From contig NZ_SISF01000031.1 in the NCBI RefSeq assembly GCF_004310285.1, positions 61,476-125,475 on the forward strand: a stretch of DNA of 64,000 nt, given 5' to 3'. The stretch comes from Agrobacterium cavarae. GTDB taxonomy: Bacteria > Pseudomonadota > Alphaproteobacteria > Rhizobiales > Rhizobiaceae. Positions 21,740 to 30,234 of this stretch are shown here, piece after piece. The notes below the pieces were generated by a model, which ran no database searches, had not been told where the DNA came from, and saw only the letters and a list, made by a program, of their open reading frames with translations. The translations under genes were made by a program, and so were the position numbers. Every line of letters begins with the position of its first letter. Position 1 is the stretch's first letter.

Positions 21740-21946
21740 AGCATCGGCCCAAAAATCGGATAGGGTTTTTGGAAAGCACGATGCGCAGCTCAAAGAAGAT
21801 AGAGCGTCCTTTGTGCGTCCAATTGGATGCACGGCGGTCTAAAGCATGTCGCGCAAAAGTGGTGACTGGTTTTGCGATAACGACATGCGAAAGAAGAAGG
21901 CCTAAAGCGTGAAGGAGCGGATCTGAAAGATCGCGACACGGTTTAG
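21740..21946. repeat. Composite mosaic repeat, modules B-A-C-D
   Basis: All four modules of the window's mosaic family stand in tandem: B at 21740-21785 (AAATCGG...TTTTTGGAAAGCACG), A at 21800-21840 (AGAGCG, GTGCGTCC, GGATGCAC), C at 21844-21890 (GCATGTCGCGCAAAAGTG and TTTTGCGATAACGACATGCG, inverted arms) and D at 21903-21946 (TCTGAAAGATCGCGACACG). It occupies about half of the 433-base gap between rpsU and the TPR gene. Confidence 0.75.
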
Positions 21947-22097
21947 CATGTCTGAATTCGCTTTGCACGATCGGGCCTGCATAATTGGCTCTGCATGATC
22001 AGCCTTGAGAGGGAACCCATACCGCATGAACGCTGTTGATACCGGTGAATCCAGACGTCCTATCGCCCTGTTCCACGGCGTATCTCAGAGAAAAACC

Positions 22098-22922
22098 ATG
22101 CGGCTTTCTTCCACCCTCATCCTCTGCGGCATGGTTGCGGCGCTTGCCGGCTGCGCCACCACCAACACCACGAACGACGTTTTCCAGATCGACCGCGCGC
22201 AAGGGTCTGAACAGAACATCGCCTCACTGACCTCGGTCATCAACGCCAACCCGCAGGATCCGGAAGGCTACAACGTCCGTGGCTCGGCTTACGGCCGCGC
22301 CGGTGACTCCAAGCGCGCCATTGCCGACTTCAATCAGGCACTGCAGCTCAATCCGCGCTTCTACCAGGCTTACGCCAACCGCGCGCTCGTCTACCGCAAC
22401 ATGGGCCAGCAGCAGCAGGCGCTGCAGGATTATAACAGCGCGCTGCAGATCAACCCGAATTACGACGTGGCGCTGATCGGTCGCGGCAACCTCTACCGCC
22501 AGACGGGCCGCACCAACGAAGCCTTCAACGACTTCACCGCCGCCATCAACACCGACACCACCGATGGCCGCGCCTATCACAATCGCGGCCTGATCTACCA
22601 GCTGCGCAACCAGCACAGCCAGGCCATCGAAGATTTCTCCAAGGCCATCTCGCTTTCGCCCAACTCGCCCGAGCCATACAATGGCCGTGGCATTTCCTAT
22701 GTGGCGCTGAACGACGACGAAAACGCCTTCGCCGATTTCAACCACGCCATTGCGCTGGATGACAGCCGTGCGGAATCCTGGGCAAACCAGGCACTGGTCT
22801 ATGAGCGCCGCGGCGAACGCGACAAGGCGCTGAAGTCCTACAACCACGCCGCCCGCCTCGACCCCAAATACAAGCCCGCGGTCGACGGCCTCGCCCGCAT
22901 GCGCGGCGCCGGCGCGTCGTAA
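22098..22922 (+). CDS. TPR-repeat lipoprotein, NlpI-like
   Basis: A 274-residue protein with a lipoprotein signal (MRLSSTLILCGMVAALAGC, lipobox LAGC at residues 16-19), followed by about six or seven tetratricopeptide repeats, for example GDSKRAIADFNQALQLNPRF and NQHSQAIEDFSKAISLSPN. The ATG at 22098 was chosen because it places the signal peptide at the N terminus; in-frame ATGs at 22005 and 22026 would bury it. It is probably an outer-membrane-anchored scaffold for protein interactions. The partner is unknown. It stands alone on the plus strand. Confidence 0.85.
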   Translation: MRLSSTLILCGMVAALAGCATTNTTNDVFQIDRAQGSEQNIASLTSVINANPQDPEGYNVRGSAYGRAGDSKRAIADFNQALQLNPRFYQAYANRALVYRNMGQQQQALQDYNSALQINPNYDVALIGRGNLYRQTGRTNEAFNDFTAAINTDTTDGRAYHNRGLIYQLRNQHSQAIEDFSKAISLSPNSPEPYNGRGISYVALNDDENAFADFNHAIALDDSRAESWANQALVYERRGERDKALKSYNHAARLDPKYKPAVDGLARMRGAGAS

Positions 22923-23058
22923 GATCGGTTAACGGTTTCAGCGGTTTAGCGACACCACAGTCGACGACGCGAATTATTCGTAGGTCGTATACTCTGTCCT
23001 ATGAGGTAGCCGAGTTCCGTTCCACGCGACGTTGATGTGAAGCCAAACCTCTCCTCCC

Positions 23059-23147
23059 CGTCATCCTCGCCCTTGAGGCGAGGATCCACTTCCCCATCGT
23101 TAAGCAATTGAAAAACATGGATCCTCGGGTCAAGCCCGAGGATGACG
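23059..23147. repeat. CCTCGGG-type dispersed repeat, paired arms
   Basis: Two inverted arms flank a short spacer: GTCATCCTCGCCCTTGAGGC at the left and GGATCCTCGGGTCAAGCCCG followed by AGGATGACG at the right, so the whole unit can fold into one long hairpin. It lies between the convergent TPR gene and the RND operon, in a 354-base gap that otherwise holds only the terminator below. Confidence 0.75.
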
Positions 23148-23234
23148 ACCGAAAGGTTTTCGCCCCTTGATCACGGGCACGCGCCAGTTTCTCCAATACG
23201 TTGAGCGGACACCACGACGCTAAAATCATGGGCG

Positions 23235-23270
23235 AAAGAAAAAGCCCTGCCCGTGAACCACGAGCAGGGC
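23235..23270 (-). terminator. Rho-independent terminator of the RND operon
   Basis: On the minus strand, GCCCTGCTCGTG pairs with CACGGGCAGGGC (12 base pairs including one G-T wobble; plus-strand arms 23244-23255 and 23259-23270) with a three-base loop. TTTTTCTTTC follows. It begins seven bases after the stop codon of the efflux permease, which makes it a strong terminator. Confidence 0.9.
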
Positions 23271-23276
23271 CTTTTG

Positions 23277-26200
23277 TCACACCGGCTTGGCGTCGCCTTC
23301 GGCCTTCGCCTCTGGCTCGGCCGTCTTCTCCTCCGGCTTGATGCGGAACCAGGTCACGTAAAGCGCCGGCAAAAAGAGCAGTGTCAGCACCGTGCCGACC
23401 ACGATACCGCCCATCATCGCATAGGCCATCGGCCCCCAGAAGACTTCGCGTGAGATCGGGATCAGGGCCAGTGTTGCAGCCGCCGCGGTCAGCATGATCG
23501 GGCGCATGCGGTGCTCGGTCGCCTCAATCACCGCCTGCCAGGCAGGCACGCCCTCCATGCGCAGATGTTCGATCTGCACCACCAGAATGACCGAGTTTCG
23601 GATGAGGATGCCGATCAGCGCCAGGATGCCGAGGATCGCCACGAAGCCCATCGGCGCGTTGCTGAGAAGCAGTGCCGCCACCACGCCGATCAGCGCTGTT
23701 GGAGCCACCGCAAAGACCAGGAACAGGCGGCTGAAGCTCTGCAGCTGGATCATCAGGATCGTCGCCATGGCAAACAGCATCATCGGTGCGACAGCGGCAA
23801 TCGGTCCCTGCGCTTCGGCGCTCGATTCCACGGCGCCGCCGATCTCGACCTTGTAGCCGACCGGCAGCGTCTTGCTGAAAGCGTCCACCTGCGGCTGAAG
23901 CTGGGTGACGATCGTCGCCGGCTGTGTCGGGCCCTTGATCGCCGCTTTCAGCGTGATGGTCGGGATACGATCGCGCGATGCGATCATCGCCTGCTCCACA
24001 TCATAGCGCAGGTTTGCCACGGCCGAGAGCGGGATGAGCTTTCCGTCGGAGCCTGCAATCTGCAGGTTTTGCAATGTCTCGATCGAGCCACGCTCCTGAG
24101 CATCCGCGCGTCCGATCACATCGATGAGGTAGATGTTGTCGCGCACCTGCGTGGCGCTCGCGCCTTCGACGATGCTGTTCAGCACGGTGGCAATATCTTC
24201 CGAGCTCACGCCAAGCTGGCGGGCCTTGTCCTGCAACACATCGACCTTGACCACGCGCGATGGCTCGTTCCAGTCGAAGATCATGTTGGTCAAGAGCGGA
24301 TGCTGGCCGACGACACCAGCAAAGCGCATGGAGATATCGCGCACCTTCTGGATGTCGGGCCCACTGATGCGGTACTGCACCGGCTTGCCGACAGGCGGGC
24401 CGATATCGAGCAGCTTCACGAAGGCATCGGTGCCGGGGAAGGTCTCGTTCAGATATTTCTGGAAATCGCCGCGCACGCGGTCACGCGCTTCCAGGCTTTT
24501 CGGCACGATCACCGTCTGGCCGAAGAAGACGTTCTGGTTCTGCACGTCGAAGGACAGAATGAAGCGCGGCGCGCCCTGCCCCACATAGGTCGTCCAGTGG
24601 TCGATATCGGGATTGTTGGCGAGCTTGTCCTGCTCGAACTTTGCCATCTGCCGGTTGGTCTCGGCAATCGAGCTGTTCTGCGGCAGGTTCCAGTCGATGA
24701 TCAGTTCCGGACGGTCGGAGCTTGGGAAGAACTGCTGCTGCACCAGACCCATGCCCGCGACGGACACGCCGAAGACGCCGATGGTCAACAGAATGGTCAC
24801 CCAGCGCCAGCGCATGGCTGTCGTCAATAGACGCGAGAAGATCGTCGCAACCCGGCCCTTCTTGTCGTGGTGCTGCTTCATCGTCTTGGGCAGCATCAAC
24901 ACGCCGAGAAGCGGGGTGAAGAGAACCGCGACGATCCAGGAGACCAGCAGCGAAACCGCAATCACCACAAACAGCGTGAAGGTGAACTCACCCGCCGCAC
25001 TGCTGTTGAGGCCGATCGGGATGAAGCCCGCGACGGTGACGAGTGTGCCTGTCAGCATGGGGAAGGCGGTAGACGTGTAAACATACGTCGCCGCCTTGCG
25101 CAGATCGTCGCCCTCCTCCAGCCGCGCCACCATCATCTCCACCGCAATCATCGCGTCATCGACCAGAAGACCGAGCGCAATGATCAGCGCGCCAAGCGAG
25201 ATGCGCTGCAACGAAATGCCGGTATATTCCATGTAGACGAAGGTGATGGCGAGCACGAGCGGAATGGACACCGCAACCACCAGACCGGCGCGAAGACCAA
25301 GGCTGATGAAGCTGATGACGAGAACGATGGCAACGGCTTCGAACAATGCGCGGGTGAAGCCGGAAACAGCCTCCTCCACCACCGCCGGCTGGTCGGACAC
25401 GCGGTTGACCTCGACGCCGATCGGCAGGTCTGCGACGACCGCCTTGATGTGCTCGTCGACGGCCTCGCCGAACTCCAGCAGGTTGGCACCGGCCCGCATG
25501 CCGATGGCAAGACCGATGGCCGGCTTGCCATTGTAACGGAAGAGTGCCGTCGGCGGATCGACATAGCCGCGATGGATCGTCGCCACATCCGTCAGCGGGA
25601 AGAAGCGATCATTGACGCGCAGGTTGATCGATTCCAGCGCGTTTTCCGAGGCGAACTGCCCGCCCACCCGGATGGCGATGCGCTCCGGCCCGGCGGTCAC
25701 GAAGCCGGATTGCGTCACCGCATTCTGCGCCTGCAGCGTAGCGATGATCGACTGGCGATCGATGCCAAGGGCTGCGATCTTGCGGGTGGAGAACTCCAGA
25801 TAGATCGCCTCGTCCTGCGCCCCGATAATGTCGACCTTGCCGACATTCTCGATGGTCAGGATCTTGGAGCGCGCATCTTCGACGAGATCGCGCAACTGCC
25901 GCTGGGACAGCCCATCACTGGTAAAGGCAAAGATGTTGCCGAAGACATCGCCGAAGCGATCGTTGAAGAAGGGCCCCTGCACGCCGGAGGGGAACTCGCC
26001 CTTGATATCGCTGATCATGTTGCGAACGCGACGCCAGGTCGGCTCCACATCCCGCGCCTTGGTGGTGGGCAGAAGTTCGAGGAAGACGGTGGTCTTGCCG
26101 GCGGTCGTCTCGCTGCGGGTATAATCGAGCGATTCCAGTTCCTGCAGCTTCTTCTCGATGCGGTCCGTTACCTGACGGCTGACCTCTTCGGCCGTCGCAC

Positions 26201-26366
26201 CCGGCCAGGTGGCGGAAATCACCATCGTCTTGATGGTGAAGTTCGGATCTTCCTCGCGCCCGAGATTGAGATAGGAAAACACGCCCGCAATCAGGAAGAC
26301 GATCATGAAGTAGGAGACGAGCGAGCGGTGCGCCAATGCCCATTCGGAGAGATTGAACTTTTTCAC
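23277..26366 (-). CDS. RND efflux pump inner-membrane permease
   Basis: A 1029-residue AcrB/HAE-type transporter with twelve expected membrane helices and two large periplasmic loops. The N terminus has the first helix followed by LGREEDPNFTIKTMVISATW and PGATAEEVSRQVTDRIEKKL. The proton-relay region GALIIALGLLVDDAMIAVEM lies near 390-410 with the paired aspartates. The start is GTG, overlapping the stop of the preceding fusion-protein gene (GTGA). It resembles the VexF/MexK-like branch more than AcrB itself. The substrate is unknown. A strong terminator follows. Confidence 0.93.
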   Translation of the reverse strand: MKKFNLSEWALAHRSLVSYFMIVFLIAGVFSYLNLGREEDPNFTIKTMVISATWPGATAEEVSRQVTDRIEKKLQELESLDYTRSETTAGKTTVFLELLPTTKARDVEPTWRRVRNMISDIKGEFPSGVQGPFFNDRFGDVFGNIFAFTSDGLSQRQLRDLVEDARSKILTIENVGKVDIIGAQDEAIYLEFSTRKIAALGIDRQSIIATLQAQNAVTQSGFVTAGPERIAIRVGGQFASENALESINLRVNDRFFPLTDVATIHRGYVDPPTALFRYNGKPAIGLAIGMRAGANLLEFGEAVDEHIKAVVADLPIGVEVNRVSDQPAVVEEAVSGFTRALFEAVAIVLVISFISLGLRAGLVVAVSIPLVLAITFVYMEYTGISLQRISLGALIIALGLLVDDAMIAVEMMVARLEEGDDLRKAATYVYTSTAFPMLTGTLVTVAGFIPIGLNSSAAGEFTFTLFVVIAVSLLVSWIVAVLFTPLLGVLMLPKTMKQHHDKKGRVATIFSRLLTTAMRWRWVTILLTIGVFGVSVAGMGLVQQQFFPSSDRPELIIDWNLPQNSSIAETNRQMAKFEQDKLANNPDIDHWTTYVGQGAPRFILSFDVQNQNVFFGQTVIVPKSLEARDRVRGDFQKYLNETFPGTDAFVKLLDIGPPVGKPVQYRISGPDIQKVRDISMRFAGVVGQHPLLTNMIFDWNEPSRVVKVDVLQDKARQLGVSSEDIATVLNSIVEGASATQVRDNIYLIDVIGRADAQERGSIETLQNLQIAGSDGKLIPLSAVANLRYDVEQAMIASRDRIPTITLKAAIKGPTQPATIVTQLQPQVDAFSKTLPVGYKVEIGGAVESSAEAQGPIAAVAPMMLFAMATILMIQLQSFSRLFLVFAVAPTALIGVVAALLLSNAPMGFVAILGILALIGILIRNSVILVVQIEHLRMEGVPAWQAVIEATEHRMRPIMLTAAAATLALIPISREVFWGPMAYAMMGGIVVGTVLTLLFLPALYVTWFRIKPEEKTAEPEAKAEGDAKPV

Positions 26367-27448
26367 TGTACGCGCTCCTGATCGATGCGAATGGACTGCC
26401 CGTCCTCAAGCGAGTTGACGCCTGCAATAACGACACGCTCCCCCGGCTTCACGCCCTCTTTGACAACCACATAGCCATAGGCGTTCGGCGGACCCTCCAG
26501 CACGACCGGGCGAAGCGCAACCTTGGCGGCGGCCTCATCGACGATCCACACGGCGGTTTGGCTGTCGCGCGTGCGGATGGCGGTGGCCGGCAGCATCAGA
26601 TTGGGTTTGGAGGCGATGCTGGCCGAGGCGCGGATCACCGCACCCAGCCGGAAGGCATCACCCGGATGGTCAAGCGCGATCTTCGTGCGGCGCGTGCGCG
26701 TGGCCGTATCGGCCTGCGGCGCAATCTCGCGCACCGTGCCCGCCACCCGCACCTGCGGATCGAGCTGCAGCGCCACATCGAATGGCGTGCCAAGCTTCAA
26801 CTGCTCGGCAATGGACTGCGGCACGTCGATCACCGCATCGCGCTCGTCCGGCTTGGCAATCGTCACCACCACCTGGCCGACGGTCACGACCTGGCCGAGT
26901 TCTGCCGAGGTTGCCGTCACCACGCCGTCGAATTCGGCGGCAAGCTGCGCATAGCTCAGCTGCTCATTGGCCTTGTTGAGATTGGCCTGCGCCCGCGCCA
27001 CGGAGGCGCTCGCAGTCTTCAGCCCTTGTTCCGCCTCTTCCAGCGCGGCCCGGGTGCCGGAGCGCGTTTCGGCAAGCTGCAACTGGCGCTGCTGCGTGCT
27101 CTGCGCATTGCGAAGCTGCGCCTGCGCATTGGAAAGATCCGATTGGGCGCTGCGCACGGCAAGCTCCAGCGATGTCGGATCAATGGTGGCAATGACCTGA
27201 TCTTTCTGCACGAGATCGCCGACGCTGACGGTGCGCGAGGTGAGACGCCCCAGCGTGCGAAAGCCAAGCTCGGCCTCGAAGCGCGGAGACACCGTTCCAG
27301 CAAAGCTGAGAGACTGCACGGGAACCTCCTTCGCCACAACCGAAAGCACGGGGCGCGGCGGCGGCGGTGGGGCCTCGGACTTATCCTCGCTGCAGGCGGA
27401 AAGCAGCAGTCCCGACAGAAGGAGGGTCGCAATATTCGTTCTGATCAT
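26363..27448 (-). CDS. RND efflux membrane-fusion lipoprotein (second)
   Basis: A periplasmic adaptor of 361 residues. The signal MIRTNIATLLLSGLLLSACS has a lipobox LSAC at 16-19, followed by a proline run (PPPPPRP). A lipoyl-like half-motif GDLVQKDQVIATIDP lies near 78-92, then a coiled-coil hairpin rich in Q, A and N, and beta-barrel domains. Its ATG overlaps the upstream gene's stop (ATGA), and its own stop overlaps the permease start. It is one of two adaptors in the operon. Confidence 0.92.
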   Translation of the reverse strand: MIRTNIATLLLSGLLLSACSEDKSEAPPPPPRPVLSVVAKEVPVQSLSFAGTVSPRFEAELGFRTLGRLTSRTVSVGDLVQKDQVIATIDPTSLELAVRSAQSDLSNAQAQLRNAQSTQQRQLQLAETRSGTRAALEEAEQGLKTASASVARAQANLNKANEQLSYAQLAAEFDGVVTATSAELGQVVTVGQVVVTIAKPDERDAVIDVPQSIAEQLKLGTPFDVALQLDPQVRVAGTVREIAPQADTATRTRRTKIALDHPGDAFRLGAVIRASASIASKPNLMLPATAIRTRDSQTAVWIVDEAAAKVALRPVVLEGPPNAYGYVVVKEGVKPGERVVIAGVNSLEDGQSIRIDQERVQ

Positions 27449-28536
27449 TGTGCTGCCACCTTCTCGAAAGCGACCTTTTCATCCGGGCGCAGGAACTTGC
27501 CACCCTCGGCCACCACGCTCTCACCGGGCTTCAGCCCCTGCTTGACGATGAAATGACCCGTTTCATAATCTTCGACCTCGATGACGCGCAGCGCCACTTT
27601 GGACGAGGCAGGATCGACAACCCAGACGGCCGGCTTTCCATCCTTGGAGGAAATCGCCGACCAGGGCAGCACCATGGCGGCCTGCGGCTCATAGAGGAAA
27701 TTGCCCTGCACGGCAGCGCCGAGCGGCATGGGAACGTTCACACCAAGCCCGACCTTCACCTTTACCGTTCCGGTGGAGGAATCGATGGTGGGGGAAATTT
27801 CGCGGACCTTGGCCATCACCTGCCGCTCGGGATCGGTCAGAAGCGTGATCTTCACCTCCGGCTGAATCTCGCGGCCGAGGAAGAGGGTTTCCACCACCTC
27901 GAAGATCGCATCGCGCGGGCCATCCTGCGCCAGCGTGAAGATGGGCGATGCCGCCTGCGCCACCTGCCCCACTTCGGCATTGCGCGCGGTGATCAACCCA
28001 TCCTGATCGGCTTTCAGTTCGGTATAGGACAGCGCTTCCTTGGCGCTGCCGAGCTGGGCCTGCGCCGACCGCTCACTGCCCTGCGCGGTGGAAAGCGCTT
28101 CCTGCGCCTGATCGAGCGCCGAGCGTGGCGTCACCTGCGTTTCGAAGAGTTTCTGCTGGCGGGCAAAGGCCAGCTCCGCCTGGATGCGCTGCGCCACCGC
28201 GGCCTCGAGATTGGCCTCGGCAACCGCCAGATCGGCCTGCTGCTCTTCAGCATCGATGCGCGCCAGAACCTGTCCCGCTCTCACATGGTCTCCAACATCC
28301 ACCTGACGATCGATGATCTTGCCGCCCACACGGAAGGACAGATCGGTCTCGATACGCGCGCGGATTTCGCCGGTCACGGCTCCGCCGGACACCACCTGGC
28401 TGTTCTCAACCGTCACCACCCGGACCTGGCGCAAGTCCGGTTCTCCTTCGCCTTCCTTTGGACTGCACGCGGTCAAAAAACCGGCGCTCGCAATCAGGAG
28501 CACGCTCAAAATCTGCTTCATGGGTGGCTGCTTCAT
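27445..28536 (-). CDS. RND efflux membrane-fusion lipoprotein (first)
   Basis: A 363-residue adaptor, first gene of the three-gene efflux operon. The signal ends in a lipobox LTAC (FLTACSPKEGEG). VGGKIIDRQVDVGDHVRAGQ near 73-92 is the lipoyl-like segment, and a long alpha-hairpin follows at about 105-175. The start at 28536 has a modest AAGG upstream; a second ATG five codons later is possible. Its promoter faces the TetR gene and overlaps the candidate operator at 28576-28595. Confidence 0.92.
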   Translation of the reverse strand: MKQPPMKQILSVLLIASAGFLTACSPKEGEGEPDLRQVRVVTVENSQVVSGGAVTGEIRARIETDLSFRVGGKIIDRQVDVGDHVRAGQVLARIDAEEQQADLAVAEANLEAAVAQRIQAELAFARQQKLFETQVTPRSALDQAQEALSTAQGSERSAQAQLGSAKEALSYTELKADQDGLITARNAEVGQVAQAASPIFTLAQDGPRDAIFEVVETLFLGREIQPEVKITLLTDPERQVMAKVREISPTIDSSTGTVKVKVGLGVNVPMPLGAAVQGNFLYEPQAAMVLPWSAISSKDGKPAVWVVDPASSKVALRVIEVEDYETGHFIVKQGLKPGESVVAEGGKFLRPDEKVAFEKVAAQ

Positions 28537-28575
28537 GGCTGGGCCTTATCATCGAGATATCGTGATTGCGTATAT

Positions 28576-28595
28576 TTGACTGACTGGAAAGTCAA
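28576..28595. promoter_or_regulatory. Candidate TetR operator
   Basis: TTGACTGACTGGAAAGTCAA is an inverted repeat of TTGACT and AGTCAA with an eight-base spacer. It lies 40 bases before the first efflux gene and 154 bases before the tetR start, as expected for a local repressor controlling both. The size and spacing fit TetR-family operators. No binding evidence is available from sequence. Confidence 0.65.
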
Positions 28596-28615
28596 TGATA
28601 ACTTCTGAAGCCTGC

Positions 28616-28711
28616 TGCACGAAAAACTGTACAGCGGTTTTGCGATAACGATATGCGATAAAGCAAGCAACGAAGCTGGACGCGAATCTGAGAGATTGCG
28701 ACTTGCTTCAG
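28616..28711. repeat. Mosaic repeat modules C and D
   Basis: Module C (ACAGCGGTTTTGCGATAACG then ATATGCGATAAAG) is followed by module D (GCGAATCTGAGAGATTGCGA). Both are diverged compared with the copy at 59703-59812. The element separates the candidate TetR operator from the tetR start. Confidence 0.65.
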
Positions 28712-28748
28712 CACTATCGATGCCAAAGGAATGGGATGCCGATCACCG

Positions 28749-29402
28749 ATGTTTAAGCTGTGCCACTCCAAGGCGGGAAAGAAACTGACGCGCGCCGAGC
28801 AGAAAGAGCTCCGCCCCGCGCAGATCCTGGACGCGGCCTTCACCGAATTCGTCAAGAACGGATACGCCGCAACACGGGTTGAGGACATCGCCAAACATGT
28901 CGGCGTCACCAAGGGCACCATTTATGTGTACTTCGAAACCAAGGAAATTCTCTTCGAAGCCACCATCCGCCACGCCTCGACATCCTTCGCCGACATCGTC
29001 AAGAGCGAGGACACCCGCACCGGCACGGCCTCCGAGAAGATCCGGTCGCTTCTGGGCGCACTCTACGATCATCTCGACCAAGACCGCCAGAACCGCGAAA
29101 TCCTCAAGCTGATCATCGCCGAGGGCCAGAAATTCCCCGACATCGTCGCCCGGCATGAGCAATGCGTCTTCCAGCCCCTGATCGACAGGATCATCGAACT
29201 CATCAAGGAAGGTGCCGCAGCCGGCGAACTGAAAAGCGACTACATCGCCTTCCCCGAACTCGTCATCGCGCCGCTGATGACGCTCACCGTTCTGAGGATC
29301 ATCTTCGAAGAAGCCATGGACATCGACATAAAGGGCTACCGCGCTGCTCACCTCGATCTGCTTCTTAACGGGCTTCTGGCGAGGAAGACCGGAGAGGGTT
29401 GA
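28749..29402 (+). CDS. TetR-family regulator of the RND operon
   Basis: A 217-residue repressor. The helix-turn-helix is clear: AAFTEFVKNGYAATRVEDIA followed by KHVGVTKGTIYVYFETKEIL. The C-terminal part is an AcrR/TetR_C-type ligand domain. The ATG at 28749 is preferred over the ATG at 28731, because the AAAGGA before 28731 abuts that codon with no spacing; both are in frame. It is divergent from the efflux operon, so it very likely represses it. The inducer is unknown. Confidence 0.9.
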   Translation: MFKLCHSKAGKKLTRAEQKELRPAQILDAAFTEFVKNGYAATRVEDIAKHVGVTKGTIYVYFETKEILFEATIRHASTSFADIVKSEDTRTGTASEKIRSLLGALYDHLDQDRQNREILKLIIAEGQKFPDIVARHEQCVFQPLIDRIIELIKEGAAAGELKSDYIAFPELVIAPLMTLTVLRIIFEEAMDIDIKGYRAAHLDLLLNGLLARKTGEG

Positions 29403-29531
29403 GGGCGGGTCGGCGAGCAGAGGGTCGCGATAACGAAAGATGCGCCGAAGCTGACAGGAGAACTGGCGCCGGTGCGAGAGCCGGTCAGCTTCCCTGATTT
29501 CTTCTCTAGGACTGGTTTGCGTCAATTGCAG

Positions 29532-30059
29532 TCACTGCTCGTCCAGCATCAGCGCCATGTTAACTGCGTCGATGAAGCGACCATCGATGAGGACGCTGCG
29601 CCTCTGAACACCTTCACGGATGAAGCCAATCTTTTCGTAGAGAGCCATAGCCCTTGTATTGTCAGCGTGCACCGACAGCTCAACGCGAATAAAACCTGAG
29701 GCTCTAGCTTGGTTTAGCGCCGCCAGCAGGAGACGTTTTCCGAGACCTCTGCCCCGGTAGGCCGGAATAATGCCCATCGCTAGACTCCCTCGATGTCTAT
29801 GCGCCGGAAAGAAGTGGCGGGAAATGTCGCACCAGCCGACAACCTGATCTGCTACTGTCGCAACGAAATGGGGATTTCCCTGATTTATCATATCGAGGAC
29901 GAACCTTCGCGTGTCTGGGAGCGGTAACGCCTCCATCATCGTAAGATACCTCCTTTCCCGCGCCACAAGATCGAGCGCTTGATGGAAACTATCAATGTGA
30001 TCAGCGGTCGTTGCAGTCACCGCCACATGATGTAGGCTACTTCCCTCTACAGGTTCCAT
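29532..30059 (-). CDS. GNAT-family N-acetyltransferase
   Basis: A 175-residue acetyl-CoA-dependent transferase. The acetyl-CoA pyrophosphate loop is IIPAYRGRGLGKRLLLAALN near 96-115, and VELSVHADNTRAMALYEKIG near 125-144 is the conserved C-terminal part of the fold. IREGVQRRSVLIDGRFIDAV resembles enzymes that act on small molecules or N termini (RimJ/YjcK-like). The substrate is not predictable. Neighbouring gaps of about 130 and 175 bases hold nothing I recognise. Confidence 0.85.
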   Translation of the reverse strand: MEPVEGSSLHHVAVTATTADHIDSFHQALDLVARERRYLTMMEALPLPDTRRFVLDMINQGNPHFVATVADQVVGWCDISRHFFPAHRHRGSLAMGIIPAYRGRGLGKRLLLAALNQARASGFIRVELSVHADNTRAMALYEKIGFIREGVQRRSVLIDGRFIDAVNMALMLDEQ

Positions 30060-30234
30060 TTGCTTCCCATCAACGTCTCGACCTCATAGCTCAAGTTAAG
30101 AGCTTCAAGTAGCACTGGCAACGACCGCTAAGGGCCGGAACCTGTCGCGAATAGACCACGCCATTTCTGGTGGTTGCGCAAGTTTCTGATCTGGCCGAGT
30201 ATCGAAGCGACTATGTCCGCGTTGGGAGTCTCAT

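Noticed and set aside
23059..23147. Paired repeats considered as CRISPR repeats
   Set aside because: Only two inverted arms with one spacer; the same palindrome is dispersed elsewhere in the window.
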